Shown here piece by piece: positions 1-8,198 of a stretch of 64,000 bases of DNA. The DNA lies in IMG/VR virus record IMGVR_UViG_3300044645_002359, positions 86,355 through 150,354 of that record; one strand, written 5' to 3'. The position numbers and the translations under genes were made by a program. The notes under the pieces were generated by a model. The model worked only from the letters and a program-made list of their open reading frames with translations, did no database searches and was not told the DNA's origin. The stretch is from a virus. Position 1 is the first letter of the stretch; each line of letters opens with the position of its first letter.

Positions 1-536
1 AAAACGGTCTTGAGACAATCACTGAGCCTGTTTGTGCACAGGAATTTCTGAACATCTATGACATAAATGTTTGTGTCTCAGACGGCTGTCTGACTTTGAT
101 CGGTCATTGCCGCTATTCTACCTCTGATATTCGGTATAACCAGCCGCTAACGAACGGATCTCTTGCTATTGCTCACAATGGTGTCATTGAGCAGTCGCCT
201 CCAGAGACTTGGACAAAGTTTGGGTACCAGCTAGAAACCACCAACGATTCAGAGCTTGTGCTTCGAGCTATCGAAAATAAAGAACAACCCCTGAAAAAGT
301 TTCCTGAAGCTTCTATGGCTGTCTTGGAGCTAAGAGAGACTGGCTCCATGCGCTATTACCGCAATGGTAAGAGACCTTTATGGAAGAGCGAAGTTGAGAA
401 CGGTTTTTTCCTCACCTCAACAAAAGACATTGCATTGAGGGCGGGATTGAAGAATCCGGTCCGCTGCCTTCCGGGCTTCCTTTACCAAGGGAAGGCAGCA
501 ACTAAAATAATTGAAGTTGAAGAGCTGATTGCATGA
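1..536 (+). CDS. Class II glutamine amidotransferase, 5'-truncated by window edge
   Basis: The reading frame is open from base 3 to the stop at 536, so the gene starts outside the window. The TTG at 96 is inside the domain and is not a credible start. Visible Ntn-amidotransferase features are GHCRYST (family form GHTRYST), the oxyanion-hole AHNGVI and TNDSE. The catalytic N-terminal Cys lies off the left edge. The family releases ammonia from glutamine and passes it to a partner domain. The gene overlaps the first amidoligase by ATGA, so the likely role is ammonia supply or a coupled amidotransfer for that enzyme; this is inferred from context. The domain is short, with no synthase half as in PurF or GlmS. 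Confidence 0.85.
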   Translation, partial: NGLETITEPVCAQEFLNIYDINVCVSDGCLTLIGHCRYSTSDIRYNQPLTNGSLAIAHNGVIEQSPPETWTKFGYQLETTNDSELVLRAIENKEQPLKKFPEASMAVLELRETGSMRYYRNGKRPLWKSEVENGFFLTSTKDIALRAGLKNPVRCLPGFLYQGKAATKIIEVEELIA

Positions 537-1411
537 CTTACGATCCTCGAAAGTTTACATATGGTTACGAAATTGAGTGGGGGGATATACCGAGGGATTT
601 CAACATACCTAAGCACTTGGGAACTTGGGAACATGCGGAAACTGACATCCTAAATTTGCACGGGGATTACGCTCTTAGAGCTGTAGATCCTTTGGGAACT
701 GACCCACCCATGGGCGGCGAGATAAACACCAAGCCAACTCATACCTGGGAAGAGCAAGTTGAGAGAATCATAGAAATTCGCGACATGTTTATCAACGTCG
801 GACACAATCCGACTGCATCTTTGGTGAACCACGGTCACTTACATGTTTTCGTGCCAGGGCTGAAGGAAGACTTAACAAGCTTACAAAAATTGGTCTCTTA
901 CGTTCGAGACAACCAACAACTGACTGTAGAAAAGTGTTACGGTTACTATGACGATCCGGACATGAAGGGGGCGGTCAGAGGAGCCAAGACTTACTTGAAG
1001 CTCGATGGGGGCAGGTTAATGCCTCAGTACATGATTGATAACATACTGAATTTGTCCACGGACTTTAACCACTTGATTAAGTTGCACGCTGCAGGCAAAG
1101 ATGGTGTGTCAATGGGACGACCGTTCCGGTATGCAATAAACATCTACTGTATGAAGCACACAGGTACTGTTGAGTTCCGCTGTTTTAGATCTAGTGTAAA
1201 TCGCCGAGAGATTGAAGATCAGTTTCGCTTCGTAGAGGCATTCATTGATGCCGCCCTTAATGATGGTCCACCTGTTGAAACTATTCTTAAAGAGAACAAT
1301 TATCAGTTCCCCCCTTACGTATGGAACAAGGAACACTGGAATGCTTGGGCGCTTACCAAGTGGGACAAGTCCAGGGGCAAAAAAGTCAGAAATTACTACG
1401 AGGTCCAATGA
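533..1411 (+). CDS. Amidoligase (COOH-NH2 ligase, glutamine synthetase-like fold), copy 1
   Basis: 292 aa. Family motifs appear in order: YGYEIEWG (res 10-17), GGEINTKP (61-68), GHLHVFVPGL (101-110), RYAINIYCM (199-207) and TGTVEFRCF (210-218). The acidic and His residues in these motifs are the expected metal/ATP ligands of the glutamine-synthetase-like amidoligase superfamily. That family forms amide or peptide bonds between a carboxylate and an amine, and was predicted in phages to modify proteins, peptides or small molecules. The start overlaps the upstream amidotransferase stop by 4 nt, and the stop overlaps the next amidoligase, suggesting translational coupling. The substrate is unknown. 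Confidence 0.75.
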   Translation: MTYDPRKFTYGYEIEWGDIPRDFNIPKHLGTWEHAETDILNLHGDYALRAVDPLGTDPPMGGEINTKPTHTWEEQVERIIEIRDMFINVGHNPTASLVNHGHLHVFVPGLKEDLTSLQKLVSYVRDNQQLTVEKCYGYYDDPDMKGAVRGAKTYLKLDGGRLMPQYMIDNILNLSTDFNHLIKLHAAGKDGVSMGRPFRYAINIYCMKHTGTVEFRCFRSSVNRREIEDQFRFVEAFIDAALNDGPPVETILKENNYQFPPYVWNKEHWNAWALTKWDKSRGKKVRNYYEVQ

Positions 1412-2358
1412 TTGAGGCTACTTTCGGTGCTGAATATGAACTCGGAGACGTCAACCGCTTGCTGGAACTGCCTACTGGGGCGAATTGGAACTTTAAAGAT
1501 CACAGCATTGCCAATTCCACGGGTATCGCAAATGATGAAAAAGCCAAGTTGTATACCATTGGCGGTGAGATAAACTCCGAGCCAACAGACACAATTGAAG
1601 GGCAGTTGAAAATCTGGGAATCTATAAGGGATTCCCAAAGTCAGATTCATATTAATCACAGGACCAATTTACACTTACACATTCATGTGCCTGGGTTGAG
1701 AGAAGACCTTGGTCGGTTGAAGCGTCTGATGCAATACGTTCAAGAACAACAAGACAGGGTCTACCAATTAATAGAACCCTTAGATCCCCCTGAGAAAGAA
1801 AATTACAAAACAGCAGCATCTTATAAGGGTGCTATGGATCGTTACAAGCGCCGTTTAGTTAGTCATCAGAACAGACTCAAACCGGCCCAGGTTAAGTCTT
1901 GTATGGAAGCCGTGACTGCTGAAGAGTTTATCAACGGTCACGCACCGAAAAACAAGAAGGGTGAACCCTTGTGGGCTTTGGCAGTTAGAGGTGGAATCAA
2001 TATATCTCAACTTCGTGAAACTAATACAATTGAATTCCGGCACTTTACACCTACCTTGAGTGCAGAAGAGCTAGAGTGTTGCTTCACTTGGATCCATGAG
2101 TTCATGCATGCCGCCTTGGTTACAGGCGAATCTGTCGATGATATCTACTCAAGAAAAACCTGGAAGTTCCCACCGTTCGCTGCCTACGACCACGATATCG
2201 ATGTGGTTTTCCGCTGGACAGACTTGGAAAAGAACAAACGTTCCGAAGTGAAACAACGACTCGATCGCTTGGCAGAACACTTTGATACTTATTCCCAACC
2301 AGCGAGGGATATGTCAGAATTTGTCAGCTCAGAAAGTGGTGGAAAACTAGCTCTTTGA
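1408..2358 (+). CDS. Amidoligase, copy 2
   Basis: 316 aa when started at the ATG (1408) that overlaps the previous stop; a longer frame upstream only shadows copy 1. It has the same motif order as copy 1: FGAEYELG (6-13), GGEINSEP (52-59), HLHIHVPGL (89-97), RGGINIS (194-200) and NTIEFRHF (206-213). A central basic insert (about res 130-165) is absent from copy 1. Copies 1 and 2 are clear but diverged paralogues, so they may act on different substrates or form a heteromer. The 3' end overlaps the convergent phosphatase gene by 35 nt. Confidence 0.75.
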   Translation: MIEATFGAEYELGDVNRLLELPTGANWNFKDHSIANSTGIANDEKAKLYTIGGEINSEPTDTIEGQLKIWESIRDSQSQIHINHRTNLHLHIHVPGLREDLGRLKRLMQYVQEQQDRVYQLIEPLDPPEKENYKTAASYKGAMDRYKRRLVSHQNRLKPAQVKSCMEAVTAEEFINGHAPKNKKGEPLWALAVRGGINISQLRETNTIEFRHFTPTLSAEELECCFTWIHEFMHAALVTGESVDDIYSRKTWKFPPFAAYDHDIDVVFRWTDLEKNKRSEVKQRLDRLAEHFDTYSQPARDMSEFVSSESGGKLAL

Positions 2359-2734
2359 TTTGCTGAGCTACTGCGCGATGCATTTCTTCACCCTTGTGTC
2401 TGAATGGGTCTTCAACGTTCCAGTTTCGAACCTTCAACGGATCCACAGAAAAGTTCTTGTTTATACGGTCTACGTGCAAATGAGACATGCAAATGACTTG
2501 GTCCGCCCAGTCCAACAAGTCTTGAGAGTAAGGTTGTGCGATGTGTTGCTCACCACTGTAGCCCATCTCTGCCAAAACTCGTCTCATTTTGGGAGCCATT
2601 CTTGAGCGGTCCACAGCTTGTTTAGAAGTGCCACACGAATCTACTTTGTACAATCCCGTATTATGAAAACTAAGGATAACATGAGCAGCAGCACTACGAT
2701 TCACACACCCTGTACAAATAAAGAGTACTTTCAT
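2324..2734 (-). CDS. Low-molecular-weight protein tyrosine phosphatase-like protein
   Basis: 136 aa, the usual size of the family. The N-terminal P-loop CTGCVNRS gives the CX5R(S) signature, with nucleophile C7 and R13. The general-acid Asp sits in VEDPF (D109). SCGTS and the M/RRVL..MGY segment also match LMW-PTP and arsenate-reductase-like folds. It is the only confidently coding minus-strand gene in the window and lies convergent to the amidoligases. It could remove phosphate from tyrosine or from a small phosphorylated compound. An arsenate reductase role cannot be excluded. Confidence 0.8.
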   Translation of the reverse strand: MKVLFICTGCVNRSAAAHVILSFHNTGLYKVDSCGTSKQAVDRSRMAPKMRRVLAEMGYSGEQHIAQPYSQDLLDWADQVICMSHLHVDRINKNFSVDPLKVRNWNVEDPFRHKGEEMHRAVAQQIKELVFHHFLS

Positions 2735-2782
2735 GTTCAGTGCCTATAATAAGTATGCATAACCTTACCCTAATGCTTCGTC

Positions 2783-3439
2783 ATGTACTATGTATACAAA
2801 ATAACTTTCGAAGAGGTACCCCACTTTTACATTGGAATTCGCAAGTGCCCACCCCTTATAGCACCACAGGAGGATAAATACTTGGGAAGCCCTTGCACAC
2901 ACCGGTCTTATTGGAAAATATACACACCCAAAAAACATATAATGCATTGCTACGAGAGTCAAGAAGAGGCTTACCAGGTGGAGCACACCCTTATTATACA
3001 GAACTGGAAGAATAAGTATTCCTTGAACAGAGGGGTTGCAGGAGCTGTACACGAAGAGATATTATCGAATAATGGCAAAAGAGTGGCACAACTCTGGCAC
3101 AACCGGGTTGAAGAGGACCACAAATTAAGAGAGTGGGCAACGGAAAATGCTAGAAAATGTTTGTCTGGGTATCATGAGAGACGTCAGGAGAACGAGGAGG
3201 AAAACGAAAGATTTCTAAGTCAATGTTCCGAGAACGGGAAGAGAACAGGAGCCTCTAACATAGGCAAATATAACGAAAGAAAAGATGAGCTGGAGTATAT
3301 AAGAGTAAGAAAAGAGAACGGCAGGAACCGAAAAGGCATGATTTGGATTAACAACGGCTCAGAAAATAAAGTGGTCTGGCCGCACATGATGGAGGAGTAC
3401 TCTACCCGGGGATACAAAAGAGGTAGGAAACATGCTTGA
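2783..3439 (+). CDS. GIY-YIG family homing endonuclease
   Basis: 218 aa. The N-terminus YYVYKI...FYIGIRK with KYLGSP is a GIY-YIG nuclease core. E66-E67 in QEEAYQVEHTLI fits the conserved catalytic Glu helix. A long charged helical linker follows. The C-terminus (WINNGSENKVVW...GYKRGR) matches a module repeated three times in the HNH protein at 47623-48441, suggesting a shared DNA-binding element. It lies between the phosphatase and the transferase/kinase pair and overlaps the next gene by 8 nt. It probably inserts as a free-standing mobile gene. AT-richer codon use than its neighbours fits this. Confidence 0.75.
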   Translation: MYYVYKITFEEVPHFYIGIRKCPPLIAPQEDKYLGSPCTHRSYWKIYTPKKHIMHCYESQEEAYQVEHTLIIQNWKNKYSLNRGVAGAVHEEILSNNGKRVAQLWHNRVEEDHKLREWATENARKCLSGYHERRQENEEENERFLSQCSENGKRTGASNIGKYNERKDELEYIRVRKENGRNRKGMIWINNGSENKVVWPHMMEEYSTRGYKRGRKHA

Positions 3440-4448
3440 AGTTACAGCTTGCTCATCAGACTACAGATTGTTGGAGAATAGAAGGGAGGGTTTTTTGCAA
3501 TGGTGGATTGCCTCAACGGCGGCACTTGACGTCGACCCCAGCATGTGGATGATGAGGTACTTAAACGACCGTTATGAGCATAGCACCGAAGAGAAGCTTT
3601 GGTTCGCTTGGCTGTTCCACACATATAATTTACCCACATGTTGGACCCTGAAGCAAGAATTTCCAGACGAAGAGCTGGCAAGCGTGGAAAGATTCGACAC
3701 TTTCGTTGGTGAAAATTACCCTCGAATTCGTCATGAAAAAGACACTAAGTGGTCGCGTGGACACCTGGCAGCAATGTATGCGAGTTACCATGATTGGGTT
3801 GGTGAGAGTACTCAGAGAGACAAGTTCTGGGAACTGTGCCAAGGCTCCCCCGAAGAGAACTTTTGGGCAATCTGGAATTTGGTTATGGAGAAGTTTTTCA
3901 AGTTCGGCCGGTACACCACTTTCTTTTACTTACAAACTCTTAAGCAAACTTGCAATTTGCCTTTAGACTGTCCCTCTCTATTTTTGAGCGATTACTCTGG
4001 CAGTAAAAGCCATAGAAATGGCCTGTGTTTTGCTGCCGGCAAAGACGATTGGGTCAACCAAAAATTGACTCCCGCAGAGTACTCTTGGCTAGAGGGCTTC
4101 GGTGCTGACTTGCTTGTAGAAGCATATTCGCGGTGGCCCGACTTCAAAGGCGACATGGACAACTTCGCCCTTGAAACCTGTCTGTGCTCATACAAAAAAG
4201 TTTTCCGGACAGCTAACGGTCGTTATGTCAATTATTACAACGATCGAGTCTCTGAGCAAATTGCCAAGGCAGAAGGAGATGGTTGGTCAGGTATTGACTG
4301 GAATGTTTTGCATCAGTGCCGCAGCGAATGCTCCAACGGGCGTCTTCGTAAAAAAGACAAAATTGACAAAACGAAAATGCACCTTTTCATGGAGCGTGGA
4401 ACTTTTCATTTTCTGTGGCACGATGGGGAACTGTCTCAGCTTACTTAG
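3432..4448 (+). CDS. Candidate amino acid:DNA transferase-like base hypermodification enzyme
   Basis: 338 aa, helix- and Trp-rich. Segments such as LFHTYNLPTCW (61-71), FFKFGRYTTFFYLQ (155-168) and SGSKSHRNGLCF (189-200) resemble, from memory, the amino acid:DNA transferase / thymine pyrophosphorylase families described in phages with hypermodified thymine. Those enzymes replace the (pyro)phosphate on 5-hydroxymethyl-dU in DNA with an amino acid or amine. The next gene is a P-loop kinase of the kind that accompanies them. No hydroxymethylase is visible in this window. The family match is not verified, so the call is moderate; the linkage to the kinase is the main support. Confidence 0.5.
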   Translation: MLEVTACSSDYRLLENRREGFLQWWIASTAALDVDPSMWMMRYLNDRYEHSTEEKLWFAWLFHTYNLPTCWTLKQEFPDEELASVERFDTFVGENYPRIRHEKDTKWSRGHLAAMYASYHDWVGESTQRDKFWELCQGSPEENFWAIWNLVMEKFFKFGRYTTFFYLQTLKQTCNLPLDCPSLFLSDYSGSKSHRNGLCFAAGKDDWVNQKLTPAEYSWLEGFGADLLVEAYSRWPDFKGDMDNFALETCLCSYKKVFRTANGRYVNYYNDRVSEQIAKAEGDGWSGIDWNVLHQCRSECSNGRLRKKDKIDKTKMHLFMERGTFHFLWHDGELSQLT

Positions 4449-4500
4449 AGCTGAAGAAGCTATACTGACTTTGTAACCAACTTTCTCTTTGCATTCACGT

Positions 4501-4989
4501 ATGAAACTGACACATTACTTCGGAGTTCCAGGGTGCGGCAAAACCACTCTGATGCGCAACAAACTTAGTGTCCTTGAAGCCAATGAGCCGGGGGAAAACG
4601 TACAAGAAGGACTCGTCAGATACCACAAGTTTGAAAAACAAAAAACTATCGTGCTAGGGGTGTACGACGATAGCACTTTCGCTGGTTTAGACAAACTTTC
4701 AAAAGGGGTTGGTCCAAAGTTCCGTCAATGGCTGTTAGACAACGCAGAAAAGTATAAGGGTTGGGAAGTTTTCTCAGAAGGAGAAAGATTCTCTAACAAC
4801 CCCACTCTAGACGCAATGTTTGCTACAGGGAACATGACACTTGTGCTTGTCCAGGTTAGCGACGAAGAACTTGAGAAAAGAAGAGCAGCTAGGAACAATA
4901 CCCAAAATGAGACTTGGATGAAAGGTATGCAAACTCGGATGAATAACCTTGCCCAAAAGTATACTCACACCGTGCTCAACAACGACTGA
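4501..4989 (+). CDS. P-loop kinase, predicted DNA-base (5-hmdU) kinase-like
   Basis: 162 aa from the ATG at 4501; a TTG at 4489 is possible but less likely. The Walker A motif is GVPGCGKTT (res 8-16). A hydrophobic strand ending in VLVQV and an arginine-rich lid (EKRRAARNN) are typical of small phage nucleotide/nucleoside kinases. Its position directly after the candidate transferase suggests it phosphorylates the hydroxymethyl group of a modified pyrimidine in DNA. A free-nucleotide kinase is the alternative. No other domain is present. Confidence 0.6.
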   Translation: MKLTHYFGVPGCGKTTLMRNKLSVLEANEPGENVQEGLVRYHKFEKQKTIVLGVYDDSTFAGLDKLSKGVGPKFRQWLLDNAEKYKGWEVFSEGERFSNNPTLDAMFATGNMTLVLVQVSDEELEKRRAARNNTQNETWMKGMQTRMNNLAQKYTHTVLNND

Positions 4990-4996
4990 AACTTCA

Positions 4997-5512
4997 ATGT
5001 CAAACTCTCAAGAAATTATTGAAAAACTGAAAGACCAGATTGCTTTTCTGACCGCCGAACTTAACCGGGTTGAGCAAAAGTCCAATTCTTTATGGGGCCA
5101 ATTACAAGACGCTTTCCTTCAAGAAGGGAATGATTTAGAAAATGCAAACTTCTGGGCAGACCGAATTTCACAGATTTTTTCTACATGGGTCCATAGTCAG
5201 AGAACCAACCTCACTCAGAGAATTGTATCAACGGGCGTAATGCCTCCCTACACTGACTGCCTTAACGATTTGGTCGTAAGTATTTCCCCTCCGGGGTCTA
5301 CACCACCGAGTTTGCCCCCTGAATTTGCAGAATTAGCTAACACTCCTGTAGTTGGACCTACCCTCGCAACTCCAAGTTTTGATAGACCCGCCTACGAAGG
5401 GCTCTCAGCAGATGCTCAGATTGGCCCACCGAAGCAACGGAAAATTGGTGTCCCGAAACCCATTCCTGGGGCAGTCCCCTTGCCGTTACCTCCCTTGACT
5501 GGAGCAGATTGA
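4997..5512 (+). CDS. Hypothetical protein, coiled coil plus proline-rich tail
   Basis: 171 aa from the ATG at 4997, 7 nt after the kinase stop; an upstream frame overlapping the kinase is unlikely. Residues 1-45 form an amphipathic coiled coil (IIEKLKDQIAFLTAELNRVE). A helical middle contains several Trp. The last 75 residues are Pro-rich and probably disordered. No family recognised. It is the last gene of the apparent modification operon before the GGGTAAAA element. Confidence 0.6.
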   Translation: MSNSQEIIEKLKDQIAFLTAELNRVEQKSNSLWGQLQDAFLQEGNDLENANFWADRISQIFSTWVHSQRTNLTQRIVSTGVMPPYTDCLNDLVVSISPPGSTPPSLPPEFAELANTPVVGPTLATPSFDRPAYEGLSADAQIGPPKQRKIGVPKPIPGAVPLPLPPLTGAD

Positions 5513-5541
5513 AAGACTGTCTGAAATGATTGCTGAAGTGA

Positions 5542-5566
5542 GGGTAAAAAATTAGGAAATTTACCC
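5542..5566 (+). promoter_or_regulatory. GGGTAAAA element with inverted repeat upstream of haloperoxidase gene
   Basis: GGGTAAA (5542-5548) pairs with TTTACCC (5560-5566) around an 11-nt loop. The stem ends 8 nt before the ATG at 5574 and just before GTAGGAAATG. The same GGGTAAAA string recurs upstream of several structural genes, so it may be a phage promoter or operator element. Confidence 0.35.
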
Positions 5567-5573
5567 GTAGGAA

Positions 5574-6917
5574 ATGTCAAAAGAGAGTCAACCACAAAAA
5601 GACCCAATATTGCAATCGATCCGAATTGCCCTAGACGCCGTTAAATCAGCAGGCAGCACAGGAAAGCCGGGTATCCCGCCTACAACAGGGACAAGGCTGA
5701 TGGCTCTTCTATCCGTTGCAATGTTAAACACTTTGGCGTCCTTTGACAGAAGTGTAAAGCCCTACTTCAAATCTAGCAAAGCACTTAATGGTGCAAATCA
5801 AAGTGCGGCCATCCTGGGAGCAGCCCAAAGGATTTTGTTGAGGGGAATTCCCGGTGAATCGCGACTTATCTATTCTGAGTTTGCCAAGGCATTTCGGGGG
5901 TTGAAGCTCAAGTCGGTGAAAGACTTAATAAGTGTAAAATTCGGGGTTGAAATTGCCGACAAGGTGATAGCCTCAAGGTCGCAAGATGGGTCTGAAAATC
6001 AAACTCCGCTTAACAGCAACGGAAACCCTCAGGATTATTTATGGAAACCCGCGACATCTGGCCCCACTGCTGGGATCGCACTTGGGGTTAATTGGGGCTC
6101 GGTTAAGCCGTGGGTCATTGGGAGTACCAGTGCGTACCAGACAGATGGCTTGAATGCTAGGCCAGGCGCGAATTTAGAAGCATATGCCCAGCAATTAGCA
6201 GAAGTGAGGTTGTTCGGGGGCTTAAATGATACATCCCTCACCAAGACTCAACGCACAGAGAACCAGACGCATATCGCTAAGTTCTGGGCCTATGACCGAG
6301 CTGATACGTTCCGCCCCTACGGACAACTCCTAGACATTGCCTCTGAGATAGCAGCAAACCAGAAAACAAGCACTCAGACCAATGCCAAATTGTTCGCAAG
6401 CTTGAGCATGGCAATGGCTGACTCCGTGATTTGTGCGTGGAACGAGAAGTACAAAGTCCTGCAACCACGACCCTATGACGTTATTACCGGGGCGTTTTCT
6501 GATAAGGATGGGACACCGATCACTGTTCGCGACTCCGAGTGGCAATCTCTCTTGTCATCTATCAATGGTGTTCAATCGCCACCGTTTCCAGATTTCTTAT
6601 CGGGGCACTCAGCCATGGGTGGAGCCTTCGCCAGCGTAATGACTCACTTTTTCGGAGACAAGCTAGTCTTCTCGACCCAATCCCAGGATTTACCAGGTTT
6701 TACAAGAACTTTCGATGGTAGTATACCTGCAGGTTCTCTTGGTGACATTGGCCTTATCGTGAACTCACCAATATACCGCCCAAATAGCTTCTACGAAGCT
6801 GGAATTGAGGATGCTGTTAGCCGTGTGTATGGAGGAGTCCATGTACGGGAAGCCTGCCTTGACTCCTTTAATCTGGGGGTCAAAGTCGGTATTGCGGCTG
6901 TCTTGTGGGGTCGGTAA
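5574..6917 (+). CDS. Vanadium-dependent haloperoxidase / PAP2-superfamily protein
   Basis: 447 aa. All three vanadate/phosphate-binding blocks are present: KX6RP (K292..R299-P300), SGH (S343-G344-H345, with H345 as the acid-base His) and SRX5H (S416, R417, H423). The segment RVYGGVHVREACLDS matches bacterial vanadium haloperoxidases of the GGIHFR type more than small membrane PAP2 phosphatases. There are no obvious transmembrane helices or signal peptide, so it is probably cytosolic. Known members oxidise halide with peroxide; others are phosphatases, and the sequence alone does not decide which. It lies between the hypermodification genes and the RNA ligase. It is an unusual cargo for a phage. 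Confidence 0.75.
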   Translation: MSKESQPQKDPILQSIRIALDAVKSAGSTGKPGIPPTTGTRLMALLSVAMLNTLASFDRSVKPYFKSSKALNGANQSAAILGAAQRILLRGIPGESRLIYSEFAKAFRGLKLKSVKDLISVKFGVEIADKVIASRSQDGSENQTPLNSNGNPQDYLWKPATSGPTAGIALGVNWGSVKPWVIGSTSAYQTDGLNARPGANLEAYAQQLAEVRLFGGLNDTSLTKTQRTENQTHIAKFWAYDRADTFRPYGQLLDIASEIAANQKTSTQTNAKLFASLSMAMADSVICAWNEKYKVLQPRPYDVITGAFSDKDGTPITVRDSEWQSLLSSINGVQSPPFPDFLSGHSAMGGAFASVMTHFFGDKLVFSTQSQDLPGFTRTFDGSIPAGSLGDIGLIVNSPIYRPNSFYEAGIEDAVSRVYGGVHVREACLDSFNLGVKVGIAAVLWGR

Positions 6918-6974
6918 ACCGCCTAGAACAGTTCTGTTTCCACCCTTGTCTCCGAGTCCCGGAAGCGCTATAAT
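6912..6974 (+). promoter_or_regulatory. Sigma70-like promoter with CGGTAAACCG palindrome (for RNA ligase)
   Basis: A CGGTAAACCG palindrome lies at 6912-6921. The -35 is TTGTCT (6946-6951), the spacer 17 bp and the -10 TATAAT (6969-6974). The predicted transcript starts near 6981 and carries a GGGAGAG ribosome site (6986-6992) before the GTG at 6997. Confidence 0.75.
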
Positions 6975-6996
6975 TAGAGTATAAAGGGAGAGATCA

Positions 6997-7629
6997 GTGG
7001 AAACCTGCACCAAATATCCCCGCACCTTGCACCTTCCGTGGTCCCTGAGCGTAACATCCGATGATAAGGTTGTGCCTTCGGTCGCTCATTTTAGGGGCCG
7101 CCAAGTGATTGTGACCGAAAAGATGGACGGAGAGAATACGACCATGTACCGCAACCATATTCATGCCAGAAGCCTGGATAGCAAAGGTGGTGAGGACAGG
7201 GCTTGGGTCAAGCAGTTTTGGGGGTCAATCCGAAATGAAATCCCTGAAGGGTGGCGAATCTGTGGTGAAAACCTATGGGCTTGCCATAGCGTCCAATACA
7301 CCGATCTGAAATCATATTTCTATGGGTTTAGCATATGGGATAGCCACAACATTGCCCTACCCTGGAGTGACACTTTAGAGTATTTTTCTATGCTCGGAAT
7401 AAAACCTGTACCCGTTCTCTGGGGCGGTAAATGGAATGAACTCGCAATCCGCAGTCTCTGCGATACCCTAAACCCAGATCAAACCGAAGGCTACGTCGTT
7501 CGCCTTGCTGACTCCTTTCATTACGATGATTTTGGTATGTCAGTGGCTAAGTTTGTTCGTGCCAACCATGTTCGTGCCAACAAGCACTGGCGGTCACAGC
7601 AATTTGTTGCCAATGGCCTAGCTGTCTGA
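6997..7629 (+). CDS. RNA ligase (Rnl2-like nucleotidyltransferase)
   Basis: 210 aa, single catalytic domain. Motif I is EKMDGEN with nucleotidyl-lysine K42. GEN near res 90-92 could be motif II. FYGFSIWD (108-115) fits motif IIIa, EGYVVR (164-169) motif IV and AKFVR (184-188) motif V. The family seals nicked RNA via an adenylated enzyme, for example to repair tRNAs cut by host defence nucleases. The start is GTG, chosen because GGGAGAG precedes it and the frame is closed upstream. It has its own strong promoter. No polynucleotide kinase partner is evident nearby. Confidence 0.85.
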   Translation: METCTKYPRTLHLPWSLSVTSDDKVVPSVAHFRGRQVIVTEKMDGENTTMYRNHIHARSLDSKGGEDRAWVKQFWGSIRNEIPEGWRICGENLWACHSVQYTDLKSYFYGFSIWDSHNIALPWSDTLEYFSMLGIKPVPVLWGGKWNELAIRSLCDTLNPDQTEGYVVRLADSFHYDDFGMSVAKFVRANHVRANKHWRSQQFVANGLAV

Positions 7630-7669
7630 CCCTAACATCCTGATCTTCAAGTACAAAACCAAAACCAAA

Positions 7670-8194
7670 ATGGCAACCACATACAAACCACCCGCACCAC
7701 TCCCGCCGAAATGGCAGGGCTACAGCGTTTTTCTCGCCGGATCCATCGAAATGGGTGCTGCTCCTAATTGGCAAGCCGAGGTAGAACGCAACCTTGCCGG
7801 TCTTGACATCGATATCTTCAATCCTCGCCGCGACAACTGGGACCCAACATGGATGCAAAGCGCAGACAATCCCCAGTTCCGTGAACAAGTCGAGTGGGAA
7901 CTTGATACCCTAGATAGGGCCAACTTGGCCGTGATGTATTTAGTACCGGGAACCCTGAGCCCGATATCGTTATTGGAACTTGGGATTTATGCTGCCAAGG
8001 AGAGAAATAAGCTGATTGTATGCTGCCCTGAAGGCTTCCACCGAAAGGGTAACGTTGACATTGTTTGCGAGCGATACGGCGTCAAGCAAGTTGCTTCCCT
8101 AGATGAGCTTACGGACGCTATTCGGACTCGGTATTCTGAGTGGCAAATGATATGGGAAGAATGTGGGTTTGGCAACCGGGTGATCCATCTCTAA
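7670..8194 (+). CDS. Nucleoside 2-deoxyribosyltransferase-like protein
   Basis: 174 aa. FLAGSIEMG (21-29), NPRRDNWD (51-58), QVEWELD (73-79) and PISLLELG (about 98-105) match the deoxyribosyltransferase-like Rossmann family, with the E in LLELG at the position of the catalytic Glu. Members cleave or exchange the base of deoxynucleosides; phage copies may salvage or degrade (modified) nucleotides. It begins 40 nt after the RNA ligase and is probably in the same transcript. The catalytic Glu is intact. Confidence 0.75.
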   Translation: MATTYKPPAPLPPKWQGYSVFLAGSIEMGAAPNWQAEVERNLAGLDIDIFNPRRDNWDPTWMQSADNPQFREQVEWELDTLDRANLAVMYLVPGTLSPISLLELGIYAAKERNKLIVCCPEGFHRKGNVDIVCERYGVKQVASLDELTDAIRTRYSEWQMIWEECGFGNRVIHL

Positions 8195-8198
8195 ATAA

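Noticed and set aside
96-98. TTG start for the amidotransferase
   Set aside because: The frame is open to base 3 upstream and encodes matching family sequence, so the true start is off the left edge.
2743-2748. TATAAT before the GIY-YIG gene as a promoter
   Set aside because: No -35-like hexamer lies at 16-18 bp. It could equally serve the divergent minus-strand phosphatase gene.
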